The notes under the pieces are model-generated. The model made no database searches and had not been told where the DNA came from. It saw nothing but the letters and a program-made list of their open reading frames with translations. DNA of 64,000 nucleotides, from the NCBI GenBank assembly GCA_964509425.1, contig CAZDWZ010000001.1, forward strand, positions 496,001 through 560,000. Direction: 5' to 3'. A program made the translations under genes and the position numbers. Positions 32,990 through 41,972 of this stretch are shown here, in pieces. Positions within the stretch are counted from its first letter, which is position 1. Every line of letters begins with the position of its first letter. Source of the stretch: CAZDWZ01 sp964509425 (lineage in GTDB: Bacteria; Bdellovibrionota_C; UBA2361; SZUA-149; CAZDWZ01).

Positions 32990-34955
32990 GACGGTACCGT
33001 GCTGAAGGATCGCTTCCCATCAGATTATTGAATGATTGTATTACGTGCTCTTCGTCTTTGACGGAGACTCGAAGCAAAGTCCGATGCGATGGGTCGAGCG
33101 TGGTTTCCCAGAGCGTTTCGGCATTCATTTCGCCGAGCCCCTTATAGCGGACGATTCTCGGTGCTCGGAGCTTATTCGCCGCGATGATCTGCTGCAGCTC
33201 CTCATCTGAATACGCCCAGTAGACGCCGCTCGTCTGTGGATTCGACTTCTTCGGCTGGACTTTTCCAGACTTCGTCGAGGCAGCGGCCTTTTTCGGCTTC
33301 TTCGCTTTTTCACTTCCGGTGAAAATTCCGTAGAGAGGCGGCTTTCCGATATACAGGCCGCCTTTCTCGATCAACGGCCTCATATTCTGAAAAAAGAATG
33401 CGAGGAGGAGCGTCGCGATGTGCATTCCGTCGGCGTCCGCATCGGTCAGGATGATAACCCGCCCGTAGCGGAGCTTGTCTACGCGAAATTCCTTCCCGGT
33501 TCCCGCTCCAAGTGCCGCAACGACGTTCGAAAGCTCTTTGTTTTCTGCAACTTTCTTCGCGGACGAGTTGATGATGTTCAGAACCTTTCCACGGAGCGGG
33601 AGAACCGCCTGATGATGACGGTCACGACCTTGCTTCGCGCTTCCTCCCGCGCTGTCTCCCTCGACGATGAGCAGTTCGGTCTCTTCCGACTTATTGCTTG
33701 AACAATCCGCCAGCTTACCCGGCAGAGTCATCCGCGAGTTCACTCCGAGCTTTCGTCGAACAGTGGCCACCGCATCTCGAGATGCTGCGCGAGCCTTCGC
33801 CGCGAGAACAACCCGGTTCACAATAGCCTGCGCGACGGTCGGCTTCTCGTTCAGAAGGTTTTCGAGGCCTCGCGCAACGTTTTCAACAAGCGGGCTCACT
33901 TCCGGATTATTGAGCTTGCTTTTCGTTTGACCCTGGAACTGCGCCTGGAACTTTCCTCCCGGGAGCTTGACGGCCACGATGCAAAACAATCCTTCTCGAA
34001 TATCCTCCGCGCCGAGCTTTATCCCCTTGAGCGAGATATCGTGCACGGTGATGTAGTTTCGGATGGCTTTGACGATTCCAGACTTCGCGCCGATCTCGTG
34101 AGAACCGCCGTCTGGAGTGTGAATCCCGTTTGCATAGGCAAGGAATTCCTCCTTCGTCGATTCCGTCCAACCGAAAACGAGTGTGATCTCCAGGTCGTCT
34201 CGCCGCTCAAGAACAAATATTTCATCGGCAACCAGCTGCTGATCGCCCTCTGTCAGAAGCTGCTGAAAATATGCCCGGACGCCATCTGGGTAAAAATATT
34301 CTTCGGTCTCGTCGGCGACCTCGTTCCGGAAGACCAATTTTAATCCGGGGTTTAGGTACGCCCGGCTTCGAATGGTTTGTTTGATCGTGCTCGCGGAGAA
34401 ATTCGTGCTCGGGAATATCTCAGTGTCGGGCCGGAAGAAGATACTCGTCCCGGTCTGATTCCCGCTCCGTTTGCTGCTCTTCATCCCGCCTTGAGGCACG
34501 CCACGGGCAAACGACTGCACATATTCCTTCCCGTCACGAAGGACGGTCGCGATGAGCTCTTCGCTGAGCGCATTCACGACGGAGCTTCCGACGCCATGGA
34601 GTCCGCCGGCCGTTTTGTAATTCTTATCCGAAAACTTTCCGCCGGCATGAAGCGTCGTCAGAATGAGCTCGAGCGCTGGACGCTTGTGAACCGGATGCGG
34701 CTCGACCGGGATACCGCGGCCGTTGTCGGACACCGTGGCGCTGCAGCCGTCGGCATGAAGCACGACCTCGATCCAGTCGGCGTGTCCGTTCATCGCCTCA
34801 TCGACGCTGTTATCAAGTATCTCAAAAAGCAGTTGATGCAGTCCCGCCGGGGTATCTGTCCCGGCGATATACATCCCCGGGCGCTTCCGAACCGGCTCGA
34901 GACCTTCGAGAACTTCGATATCCGCCGCGCTATATGATTTCTTTGGTTGTGCCAT
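32949..34955 (-). CDS. parE: DNA topoisomerase IV subunit B
   Basis: A 668-residue GHKL ATPase and TOPRIM subunit. D-N-S-V-D-E-A, D-N-G-R-G-I-P and G-G-L-H-G-V-G-S-S-V-V-N-A-L-S form the ATP site; E-G-D-S-A-G-G-S-A-K-Q-G-R-D-R and D-A-D-A-D-G-M-H form TOPRIM. The sequence G-G-K-F-S-D-K-N-Y matches ParE rather than GyrB, which has KFDDNSYK there. With ParC it decatenates daughter chromosomes. It starts 54 bp after the parC stop on the same strand. An insert of about 30 Lys/Ser-rich residues (near KAKKPKKAAASTKSGK) is notable. Confidence 0.93.
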   Translation of the reverse strand: MAQPKKSYSAADIEVLEGLEPVRKRPGMYIAGTDTPAGLHQLLFEILDNSVDEAMNGHADWIEVVLHADGCSATVSDNGRGIPVEPHPVHKRPALELILTTLHAGGKFSDKNYKTAGGLHGVGSSVVNALSEELIATVLRDGKEYVQSFARGVPQGGMKSSKRSGNQTGTSIFFRPDTEIFPSTNFSASTIKQTIRSRAYLNPGLKLVFRNEVADETEEYFYPDGVRAYFQQLLTEGDQQLVADEIFVLERRDDLEITLVFGWTESTKEEFLAYANGIHTPDGGSHEIGAKSGIVKAIRNYITVHDISLKGIKLGAEDIREGLFCIVAVKLPGGKFQAQFQGQTKSKLNNPEVSPLVENVARGLENLLNEKPTVAQAIVNRVVLAAKARAASRDAVATVRRKLGVNSRMTLPGKLADCSSNKSEETELLIVEGDSAGGSAKQGRDRHHQAVLPLRGKVLNIINSSAKKVAENKELSNVVAALGAGTGKEFRVDKLRYGRVIILTDADADGMHIATLLLAFFFQNMRPLIEKGGLYIGKPPLYGIFTGSEKAKKPKKAAASTKSGKVQPKKSNPQTSGVYWAYSDEELQQIIAANKLRAPRIVRYKGLGEMNAETLWETTLDPSHRTLLRVSVKDEEHVIQSFNNLMGSDPSARYRLICERAAHLEVDV

Positions 34956-35009
34956 GTTTTCTAAACAACTCTGTTGTCAATTCAGATCCGATCTTCCGTC
35001 CCGCCCCCG

Positions 35010-37331
35010 CTACACGAGTCGAAGCTGAACTCCCTTCCCAGAGTCGGGCGATTCACCTGACGGCGGCGCATCGCTCACGAACTCAATCGGCAGCCCGCGC
35101 TTAATGAGCTTCAACCCTCGGGTCGCCCGGTTCATGATGCCAAGCCCCTTCGTTGGAATCTCCTTGGGCGGCCCCTGTTCCGTCCGCACCTTTACCAACG
35201 CTCCCTTCGCGAATGTCTTTGCAAGAAGAAGCTCGTCGTCTTTCGGAAGCTTTTGCAGAATCACACCTTTGCTCGCTCCTGATAAAACAGGAACTTCCGG
35301 AACGGCGAGATAGACGGCATAACCTTGGGCCGACAGCAGGAGCAGCATCTTCTCCTGAACGCGGCAGACTCCGGAGAGAGTATCTCCGTCAGCCAGCTTC
35401 ATCAGGCGTTTTCCGCCCTTCTTGCTGCTGACAAGATTCTCGAAAGACAACCGGAAGCCGAGTCCTCGCCTGGAATAGAGCAGCACCTGCTTATCCGGGC
35501 TTCCGGATTCTTCACGCGCGACAATGAGGCAGCTTGCAATCTGCTCCCCGTCTTCGAACCGGAAAAGCTTCTGCACCGGATCCCCGAAGCCACTCGTTGC
35601 CGTTACTTCGTAAACCGAGCTCGTGTACAAGTTCCCGAGAGTTGAAAAAACGAGGAGCGTGTCCCGGGTGTCTGCTTTCCCCAAAAAGAAGATGGCATCG
35701 CCTTCCCGAATTCGCGTGGTTTCCGGATCGTTTGAAGAACGAATTCGCTTCAGCCAACCGTCCTTCGTGACGACGACGAATACTTCCTCATGTTGCATGT
35801 ATTCTTCGTGATCGATCTCCAATTCCTCGAACTCGGAGACTATCGTCGAGCGGCGGTCATCGCCATATTCCTCGGAAATTCTCTTCAGATCAGTCGCCAC
35901 TTCGATTTTTAGATTTGCTTCGGACGAGACAATTTTATTGATTACCGCGACCCGTGCTTTCTTTTCCTTCAGCTCGCCTTCAACGTCCTCGATCGACGTC
36001 TTCGACAGTTGATAGATTCGCAGGTCCACGATGAAAAGCGCCTGAACCTCGGTAAGTTTGAAGCGCTGGCAGAGCTTCGAAGCCGCGTCCGCCCGCCCCT
36101 CGCTCTTTCTCACGATCTTAATGACTTCATCGAGGACGTCGTAAATCTGCACCAAGCCGTCGAGGAGATGGATGCGCTCCTCCAGCTTTCGCTTTTCGAA
36201 CAACAACTTGCATCGAGTTACGTCGATTCGAAACCGGACGAAATGGTTAAGAATATCGCGGAGCGGGAGAAGCGCCGGACGAGGAGTCATCGGATTACTC
36301 GTCGGGACCAGAGCCGTGAGGTTCACGTAGAAATTCTGCTGCAACGGTGTATTTTTGTAGAGATACGCGAGCGCTTTTTCCGCGGAAGCGCTCGGTGCGA
36401 GCTCCAGCACGACGCGAATCTCGTCGGTTGACTCATCGCGCACATCGACGAGCTGCGGCACCTTTCGCGCAATTATCAAGTCCGCAATTTTTTCGACGAG
36501 ATTCGATTTATCAACAGCATACGGGATCGACGTGATGATGATCTTTTGTTTCCCCTTCTGATCTTCCAACTTATGCGTCGAGCGCATGCGCACCGTTCCG
36601 CGGCCGGTCGAATAGATTTCACGCATCTCCTGCGTCGTATTCAGAATTTGACAGCCAGTCGGGAAATCCGGCCCCTTGATCTGCTGGCACAGCTTGGCAT
36701 CAGAAACTTCATCCGACTCAAGAAGCAGAACGAGCGCTTTAACAACTTCTCGCAGGTTGTGCGGCGGGATGGCCGTCGCCATTCCGACAGCGATTCCGGA
36801 TGCCCCGTTAATCAACAGATTCGGAACACGTGATGGGAGCACGACCGGCTCGCGCTTCGTTTGGTCAAAATTGTCTCGCTCGGCAACCGTCTCCTGTCCG
36901 ACATCGCCGATGACTTCAAGCGCGATCGGACTCAATCTGGCCTCCGTGTAACGATAAGCCGCCGCCGCGTCTCCGTCGAGCGAGCCAAAGTTTCCCTGCC
37001 CATCGATGAGCGGGTACCGCAGACTGAAATCTTGCGCCATGCGGACCAAGGCTTCATAACAAGCCGAGTCACCGTGAGGGTGATAACTCCCGAGCACCTC
37101 TCCGATCACGGTCGCGGACTTACGGTGCGCCTTCTCCGGAGCGAGACTGAGGTCGTGCATCATGGCGTAGAGTATGCGGCGCTGGACGGGCTTTAAACCG
37201 TCGCGCACATCCGGGAGCGCTCGACTGCTGACGACACTGAGCGCATAGGTGAGGTATCTCTCTTCCGACTCTTTCGCGAGTTCAACATCTACGATTGCCA
37301 CACGATTCTCCCGTTCGATCTCGAAAGCCAA
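35010..37331 (-). CDS. parC: DNA topoisomerase IV subunit A
   Basis: A 773-residue breakage-reunion subunit. The catalytic Tyr sits in A-A-A-Y-R-Y-T-E-A-R-L-S, and the winged-helix region has Y-H-P-H-G-D-S-A-C-Y-E-A, with the Ser and Glu at the quinolone-resistance positions in the wild-type, drug-sensitive form. The ACYEA context is ParC-like; GyrA normally has AVYD. The C-terminal beta-propeller carries a degenerate S-K-K-G-G-K-R box instead of the GyrA box QRRGGKG, consistent with topo IV. It precedes parE in the transcript. GyrA cannot be fully excluded without a second type II topoisomerase to compare. Confidence 0.88.
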   Translation of the reverse strand: MAFEIERENRVAIVDVELAKESEERYLTYALSVVSSRALPDVRDGLKPVQRRILYAMMHDLSLAPEKAHRKSATVIGEVLGSYHPHGDSACYEALVRMAQDFSLRYPLIDGQGNFGSLDGDAAAAYRYTEARLSPIALEVIGDVGQETVAERDNFDQTKREPVVLPSRVPNLLINGASGIAVGMATAIPPHNLREVVKALVLLLESDEVSDAKLCQQIKGPDFPTGCQILNTTQEMREIYSTGRGTVRMRSTHKLEDQKGKQKIIITSIPYAVDKSNLVEKIADLIIARKVPQLVDVRDESTDEIRVVLELAPSASAEKALAYLYKNTPLQQNFYVNLTALVPTSNPMTPRPALLPLRDILNHFVRFRIDVTRCKLLFEKRKLEERIHLLDGLVQIYDVLDEVIKIVRKSEGRADAASKLCQRFKLTEVQALFIVDLRIYQLSKTSIEDVEGELKEKKARVAVINKIVSSEANLKIEVATDLKRISEEYGDDRRSTIVSEFEELEIDHEEYMQHEEVFVVVTKDGWLKRIRSSNDPETTRIREGDAIFFLGKADTRDTLLVFSTLGNLYTSSVYEVTATSGFGDPVQKLFRFEDGEQIASCLIVAREESGSPDKQVLLYSRRGLGFRLSFENLVSSKKGGKRLMKLADGDTLSGVCRVQEKMLLLLSAQGYAVYLAVPEVPVLSGASKGVILQKLPKDDELLLAKTFAKGALVKVRTEQGPPKEIPTKGLGIMNRATRGLKLIKRGLPIEFVSDAPPSGESPDSGKGVQLRLV

Positions 37332-37651
37332 AGTTCGCCATAACGACTCAAGTTCATTTACGAAATTTAATGAGTATCTTCAGGGTTGATAGCTCTTCGG
37401 CTGTGAATCGAGAGCCAAACCGTCTAAAGGCCGGTGTTTGCCGGGTCCTATGGCGTCGAAGTCCTGTAACGGAAGCTCCGGTCTCATGCAAGGGGGTGTG
37501 AGCAGAGTCCGGCTTCGGAATCGTTCCCGCGAAAAAGATGCCCGGGAATCCAAAAGGTTGGGTTCGGAGGAGAGCGACGGACGAGAATAACATCGCCGAA
37601 CGCGGCAAAACAAACTATAAATCCAACCCGGGTCTGACGGAGAAATAAATT
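37332..37651. other. Divergent intergenic region
   Basis: This 320-bp region lies between the starts of parC (minus) and the DUF2059 lipoprotein (plus). I see no RNA gene I can name; the sequence is rich in short CCGG/GCCGG stems. A GGAG about 10 nt before the ATG at 37652 serves as ribosome-binding site. Confidence 0.35.
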
Positions 37652-38146
37652 ATGAAAATCATCCAACTGGTTGCCGTTCTTGGATTCATCGCCCTCGGTC
37701 TCGCCGCTTGCGAGAAGGAGAAAGCGCCGACATCGGCACCTTCAGCCGGCTCAGCTGCATCAGCCTCAGCCGCGATTGACCCGGGAGCTCCTGACACCGA
37801 AGAGACTCGGCGAGCCGCCGTTCAAGTATATTTGAAGATCGTGCCCGTCTCCGATCTCCTCGACGATATCAGCACGAAAATGGCCGCTCAGATGCAGCCC
37901 ACGCAGGCGCAGATGTTCAAAACGCTGATGAAAGAGTCCTTCGATGTGAAAGCGCTGGAAGAGGCAATGCAAAACAGCATGGTGAAGAGATTCACTCTCG
38001 CCGAGATACAAGCACTCAGTAATTTTTACAGCACCGCCGCCGGAAAGAGCGTGATGCGTAAGATGGGCGACTATATGTCAGATGTAATGCCCACTATCCA
38101 GCAGCAGATCGGCATCGCGTCGATGAAAGCACAAGCCGCCAAATAG
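37652..38146 (+). CDS. DUF2059-like lipoprotein
   Basis: A 164-residue lipoprotein with a lipobox G-L-A-A-C (Cys20) and an Ala/Ser/Pro-rich linker. A helical C-terminal domain (about 55-155) follows, containing F-T-L-A-E-I-Q-A-L-S-N-F-Y-S-T-A-A-G-K-S-V, the DUF2059 signature. The domain's role is unknown. It is exported to the envelope. CGGAG lies upstream of the ATG. Confidence 0.88.
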   Translation: MKIIQLVAVLGFIALGLAACEKEKAPTSAPSAGSAASASAAIDPGAPDTEETRRAAVQVYLKIVPVSDLLDDISTKMAAQMQPTQAQMFKTLMKESFDVKALEEAMQNSMVKRFTLAEIQALSNFYSTAAGKSVMRKMGDYMSDVMPTIQQQIGIASMKAQAAK

Positions 38147-38175
38147 GTTTGGAATTCCCCCAGGAGCCTGAGATC

Positions 38176-39255
38176 TCAGTAGCCTTGAGATCGCTGGACC
38201 GCACGGCCTCCGGCATTCCCCTTTCGCAAGATGAGCCGGTAGTCGTCCGGTTCATCTCCCGAATCTTCAGGGAATTCATAGCGCCCGAGCATCGGGTTCG
38301 GAACTTCGGTTTTTGCGAGCGCCGCGTCGCTCGGCTCTCGACGAGGCTTCTTCGTCTTGGCAACGACCACCGGAAGGTTCTCCTTCTTCGGCTGAGTAAT
38401 GATTCTCGTTGCTGGCTGACGCTTGTCGGGAGCTTCTTTCTTTGCTTCGGGTTTAGGTCGCGCCGACTTTCCATCCGAGCTTTCTACATCCGTAAGTCGC
38501 GCTCGGGCGACGCCAAGCGAGCGGGCTTCTGATTCGTAAAGATTTTCCGAAGTGGGAGTCGATCCGAGAGAGGGTTCTGTCTCGATTCCGCTCGCCGAAC
38601 TCCGAGCAGTTTTCGTGCCGCACCACTCAAAACCGCATTCTGCAAAAGCGGCGTTGCCGCAGGTTTCATCGGCGACATGACGGAACTCTTCGCGATCGAT
38701 CATATCGACGATATCGGTTTCGGTCCGCACCGGACCGTAGCGGCGATTCATTCCGTTTCGGATCCCCTGACAGTCAGTCGAGTCCGAGAGCCAGCTGAGC
38801 GGATCGGCTACTCCGTCGTGCCGCAATGTAGCAATGATCGGCTTTTCGAGTGAAAGGTCAGGTTGGCCCGAGCGGTCTGGAAGATGTTTCGCGGACGCCG
38901 GTAGCATTTGGGGCGAGCTTTCCCTTTCGTCGGAACGCACTTCGGGTTTGCGGGATCCGATGTGGGCGTCTCCAGCTCCGACATCGATATCCTTCGCAAG
39001 CTGAGTGATATCTCCGCCAAGTCCTCTCAACGAAGCAAAATTCGGAACAAAATGCCTAATCTCGCTGACCGTTTGAACGAGGTGACGGGGTGATTGTTTA
39101 ACGGCATGGAGGAGACGGATCCGAGAATCGAGCTCCGGGGAAGAATCGCGATACGCCGCTCCAACGACGGCACTTCCCAAAAACAGAGCAAGAACCAGAG
39201 TCGCGTAGACCACTCGCCGAAGAATAATTCCTGCGCCCTGCAGAATAGCTAACAT
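38176..39255 (-). CDS. Unknown membrane-anchored protein
   Basis: A 359-residue protein with one N-terminal anchor (about 8-32) and a long soluble part. A Cys-containing central segment (about 155-215; D-C-Q-G, C-G-N-A, E-C-G-F-E-W-C) could form disulfides or bind metal. The C-terminal third is Lys/Pro/Arg-rich and probably disordered. AAGGAA lies 7 nt before the ATG at 39255. I recognise no family. It is convergent with the DUF2059 gene. Confidence 0.6.
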   Translation of the reverse strand: MLAILQGAGIILRRVVYATLVLALFLGSAVVGAAYRDSSPELDSRIRLLHAVKQSPRHLVQTVSEIRHFVPNFASLRGLGGDITQLAKDIDVGAGDAHIGSRKPEVRSDERESSPQMLPASAKHLPDRSGQPDLSLEKPIIATLRHDGVADPLSWLSDSTDCQGIRNGMNRRYGPVRTETDIVDMIDREEFRHVADETCGNAAFAECGFEWCGTKTARSSASGIETEPSLGSTPTSENLYESEARSLGVARARLTDVESSDGKSARPKPEAKKEAPDKRQPATRIITQPKKENLPVVVAKTKKPRREPSDAALAKTEVPNPMLGRYEFPEDSGDEPDDYRLILRKGNAGGRAVQRSQGY

Positions 39256-39556
39256 CTGGAAATTCCTTAAAAACCGCCCAAAACCAAAGCAAACACAAAT
39301 GGCATGGCCCCACCCTCAAATCGGGAGAGTTGGCCTCAGTGCTTCATTTTTTCTGCACCCCCCGAGTTAATCAAGGCCAATTTCAAGTCTTTTCGGACGA
39401 TTAGAGCCATTCTCAAGAGTTTTGTCCTCTTGAGAGTCACTCTCGACGGAGTCCCGGAGGCGTGACCAGCAGACACAGAGCGGTTTTTGTTAGAGAAAAG
39501 AGCTGCGAAGCCGGAGGCTTCCCAATACAAAGTCGGCCAAACTGTCGAGAACCGCT
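39256..39556. other. Intergenic region with a 9-bp hairpin
   Basis: The main feature is a perfect hairpin TCTCAAGAG (39411-39419) / CTCTTGAGA (39427-39435) with a 7-nt loop. It could end the transcript of the five-gene operon that stops at 39557, but there is no U-tract. No ORF here is credible. Confidence 0.4.
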
Positions 39557-40645
39557 CTAACGTTCCTTCAGGGAGGCGGGCAAAACCTTTCCGCCTCGAA
39601 TCTGCTTCATCGTGAGGTCAAATCGTAACCTTCGGTCCGAGAGCGGGAGCTCTGCGTCGATCACATCCAGCGTCGAGAGCGCAGAAAGCGCCCGATAAAA
39701 CTCTTCCGTCGTTTGGATCCCTGCATCTGATTGTAACACCCGCACAAGCGCGGCGTAAGCGGCGTAACACGCAAAGGTCATCCCGGAGGTTCGCTTTCCG
39801 ATGCCCAGCTTTCCCAGCGCGGCTTCGAACCGAGGATAGTCGAGACGGGATTCCGGAAATAAAACCCCTTCGGTGGCCCCGTCTCCAGCGGCGCGAATCG
39901 CGGCATCATCCGCAATCCAATAGTTCGAATACAGCGGAAATTGAATTTGCTGTTCTCGAATTCGCCGCACGGCCGCCGCTCCGGGATAAAGTCCGAGATT
40001 AACGAATAGGGCTTGGAGAGATTTATTGCGGAGCTTTGCAAGGAGCGGGCTCACATCCGTCTCACCTGAAGGCACGTTTTCTTCAACCAATACGCGTCCG
40101 CCTTGCCGCTCGTATGCTTCTTTGAATTTCGCCGAAAGCGATAGATTCCATTCGTCCTCAGCCGTGATCATGCCAGCCGTGAGTTGACCCTGCTGGACGA
40201 GATATCTCGCCAAAATTCCACCCTCTTCATCAACCGAAGGCCAAAACTGAAACGCATATTCATTCTCAGGAACAAACCGGTGATGGCCCACCATGCCGAT
40301 CAAGGAGAGCTTCTGATTCTTGGAGAGAGGGTTCAGGGCCATTCCGACGTTGCTCCGCATCGTCAGCAACGCAAGAATCTTTTGAGATCGTACAAGCCGA
40401 TTGAACTCGCTCACACCGACCTTCGGATCGGCCTGAGAGTCGCCGGTCAAAAAGGAGATTCGATATGCACCCGCAGCGCCGTCACCGAAAACTGAACGGG
40501 AGGCCTGAGTACCTCGCCGACAGTCTTCACCGAGGTCTGCAAACGGCCCTGTGAGAGCCGGAAGGAAGCCGATTCGAATCTCCCTCGGTGCCTGAGACAG
40601 AACGGCCTCAGGCAGCAGAAGGAGAACGAACATCAGTCGCTTCAT
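39557..40645 (-). CDS. LIV-type periplasmic substrate-binding protein, Gld-operon member
   Basis: A 362-residue periplasmic binding protein of the Leu/Ile/Val fold. A short signal peptide (about 1-18) is followed by I-R-I-G-F-L-P-A-L-T-G-P-F-A-D-L-G and the standard two-lobe organisation. The ATG overlaps the stop of the DUF4340 gene by 4 bp, so it is translated as part of the Gld-type operon, an unusual partner for an exporter of this type. Ligand unknown. The paralogue at 19.8 kb is only distantly similar. Confidence 0.85.
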   Translation of the reverse strand: MKRLMFVLLLLPEAVLSQAPREIRIGFLPALTGPFADLGEDCRRGTQASRSVFGDGAAGAYRISFLTGDSQADPKVGVSEFNRLVRSQKILALLTMRSNVGMALNPLSKNQKLSLIGMVGHHRFVPENEYAFQFWPSVDEEGGILARYLVQQGQLTAGMITAEDEWNLSLSAKFKEAYERQGGRVLVEENVPSGETDVSPLLAKLRNKSLQALFVNLGLYPGAAAVRRIREQQIQFPLYSNYWIADDAAIRAAGDGATEGVLFPESRLDYPRFEAALGKLGIGKRTSGMTFACYAAYAALVRVLQSDAGIQTTEEFYRALSALSTLDVIDAELPLSDRRLRFDLTMKQIRGGKVLPASLKER

Positions 40646-41955
40646 TGTATGTTCATCGGAATCGCACCTGGTGGTAAATTGGGATTGGCTTCTTCCTTGG
40701 CAGGAACAACGAACAGTGAATCTGCCGTCTTACGTAACGCCGACCCTTGATACTGTGGAACGGCGTATACCCAGGGCTTGAACTTCGCGTTTAGTTTGTC
40801 TGCTTCGTCCTTGGACGAGACCTTTGGAGCTTCCGGAGTTGGAACCGGAGTCGGAGTCGTGGTCGGTGTTCCGAGTGGCGAAGCGCTTTCTGAAGGCACG
40901 GGCGAAGGTACGGCCGACGGAGAAGGCTGCGGACTCGGCGAAGGAGTTGGGCTTGCTTTACTTAACTCCTGCATACCCGCATCGAACTCCGCCTTAACTT
41001 TTTCGACGATTGACGGGTCGAACTTGACTTCAATCTTGGCGTAACTCACGTCGCCCTTCTGCGCGGTGCGAACCGTGTACACCAATCCTGAAAGGGTCTT
41101 GTAGGTCGAAACAAAATCAAACTTCAGATCTTTCACATCGGCATGATCCGCAGGCCAGACATCAGATGCGCGCAGGCTTTCAAGCGCTCCGGCGATCTGA
41201 TTCACACCGGAAGAATCCAGCTGCTTTCCTTCGGGAACTTTCCCTTGAAACTCGATGTCCTTCGCCCGCCCGAGAACCGCATCCCGAAGTGACCCGGGAG
41301 CAAGCGAAAATTCGCCGCCGCTTGATTCCGCTGATTCTCTGCCCTGAACAACTTGGAAAAGCGTGCTTTGGAGAACCGCGACCACGTCGCCCTCAAGCCA
41401 AGACGCAAGCTTCGGCGTCGCTTCAATCGGAAGCGCGATCGCATAGACGGCGTCCTGACCTTCGCGTCGAATGTATTGCCCGCCACCGCTAAACACGGTT
41501 GATTTTTTCGCCTGAAGCGGAACCCCTATCCGAAGTCCGCCGAGAAGCTTTCCGGCCGCGTCGAGGAAGGAGAGCTTCGATTGCCCTTTCTCAACCGACG
41601 AATCCGCGAGACCGAGCTTTTCGAGCTGCGAAAGACCCTCGGTCCCAGGAGAAACCGGCACCCGCTGTGAGACGGACAGATCAAACACCTTAAGCAGCAG
41701 CGATCTGATCTTATTCGGATCGGCGGGATAGTTCCCGCGCGAAGCAATCACCCAGCCTCCATCTTTCGAATTCAGCTCGAGCTTTTCCTTCCCCTGTTCG
41801 ATCACAACTTTCGCGATGTTTTCTCCCGTCATGTCGTCGAACAGGCGAACCTGACCCGGCGCCGCACGGCGCGTCTCAGAGGAGTCCGCGAAAAAGTATG
41901 CGGCGCCCATAGCCACCGCGATAAGAATCAATACGAAAAACTGTTTCTGACCCAT
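40642..41955 (-). CDS. DUF4340 domain protein
   Basis: A 437-residue membrane-anchored protein: one N-terminal helix (about 4-23), then a beta-rich DUF4340 region with W-V-I-A-S-R-G-N-Y-P-A-D-P-N-K-I-R-S-L-L and a second such repeat (about 230-320). DUF4340 proteins typically sit beside GldFG-type ABC exporters, as here. A Pro/Ser/Thr linker (about 330-370) separates the final ~60 residues. It probably forms an extracytoplasmic part of the exporter. Confidence 0.85.
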   Translation of the reverse strand: MGQKQFFVLILIAVAMGAAYFFADSSETRRAAPGQVRLFDDMTGENIAKVVIEQGKEKLELNSKDGGWVIASRGNYPADPNKIRSLLLKVFDLSVSQRVPVSPGTEGLSQLEKLGLADSSVEKGQSKLSFLDAAGKLLGGLRIGVPLQAKKSTVFSGGGQYIRREGQDAVYAIALPIEATPKLASWLEGDVVAVLQSTLFQVVQGRESAESSGGEFSLAPGSLRDAVLGRAKDIEFQGKVPEGKQLDSSGVNQIAGALESLRASDVWPADHADVKDLKFDFVSTYKTLSGLVYTVRTAQKGDVSYAKIEVKFDPSIVEKVKAEFDAGMQELSKASPTPSPSPQPSPSAVPSPVPSESASPLGTPTTTPTPVPTPEAPKVSSKDEADKLNAKFKPWVYAVPQYQGSALRKTADSLFVVPAKEEANPNLPPGAIPMNIQ

Positions 41956-41972
41956 TTCTCAACCTCGATGTA

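Noticed and set aside
37354..37613. Two small minus-strand ORFs upstream of parC
   Set aside because: Ser/Arg/Pro-rich noise, no RBS, different frames.
39411..39435. 9-bp perfect hairpin as a firm terminator
   Set aside because: No U-tract on either strand, so listed only as part of the intergenic region.
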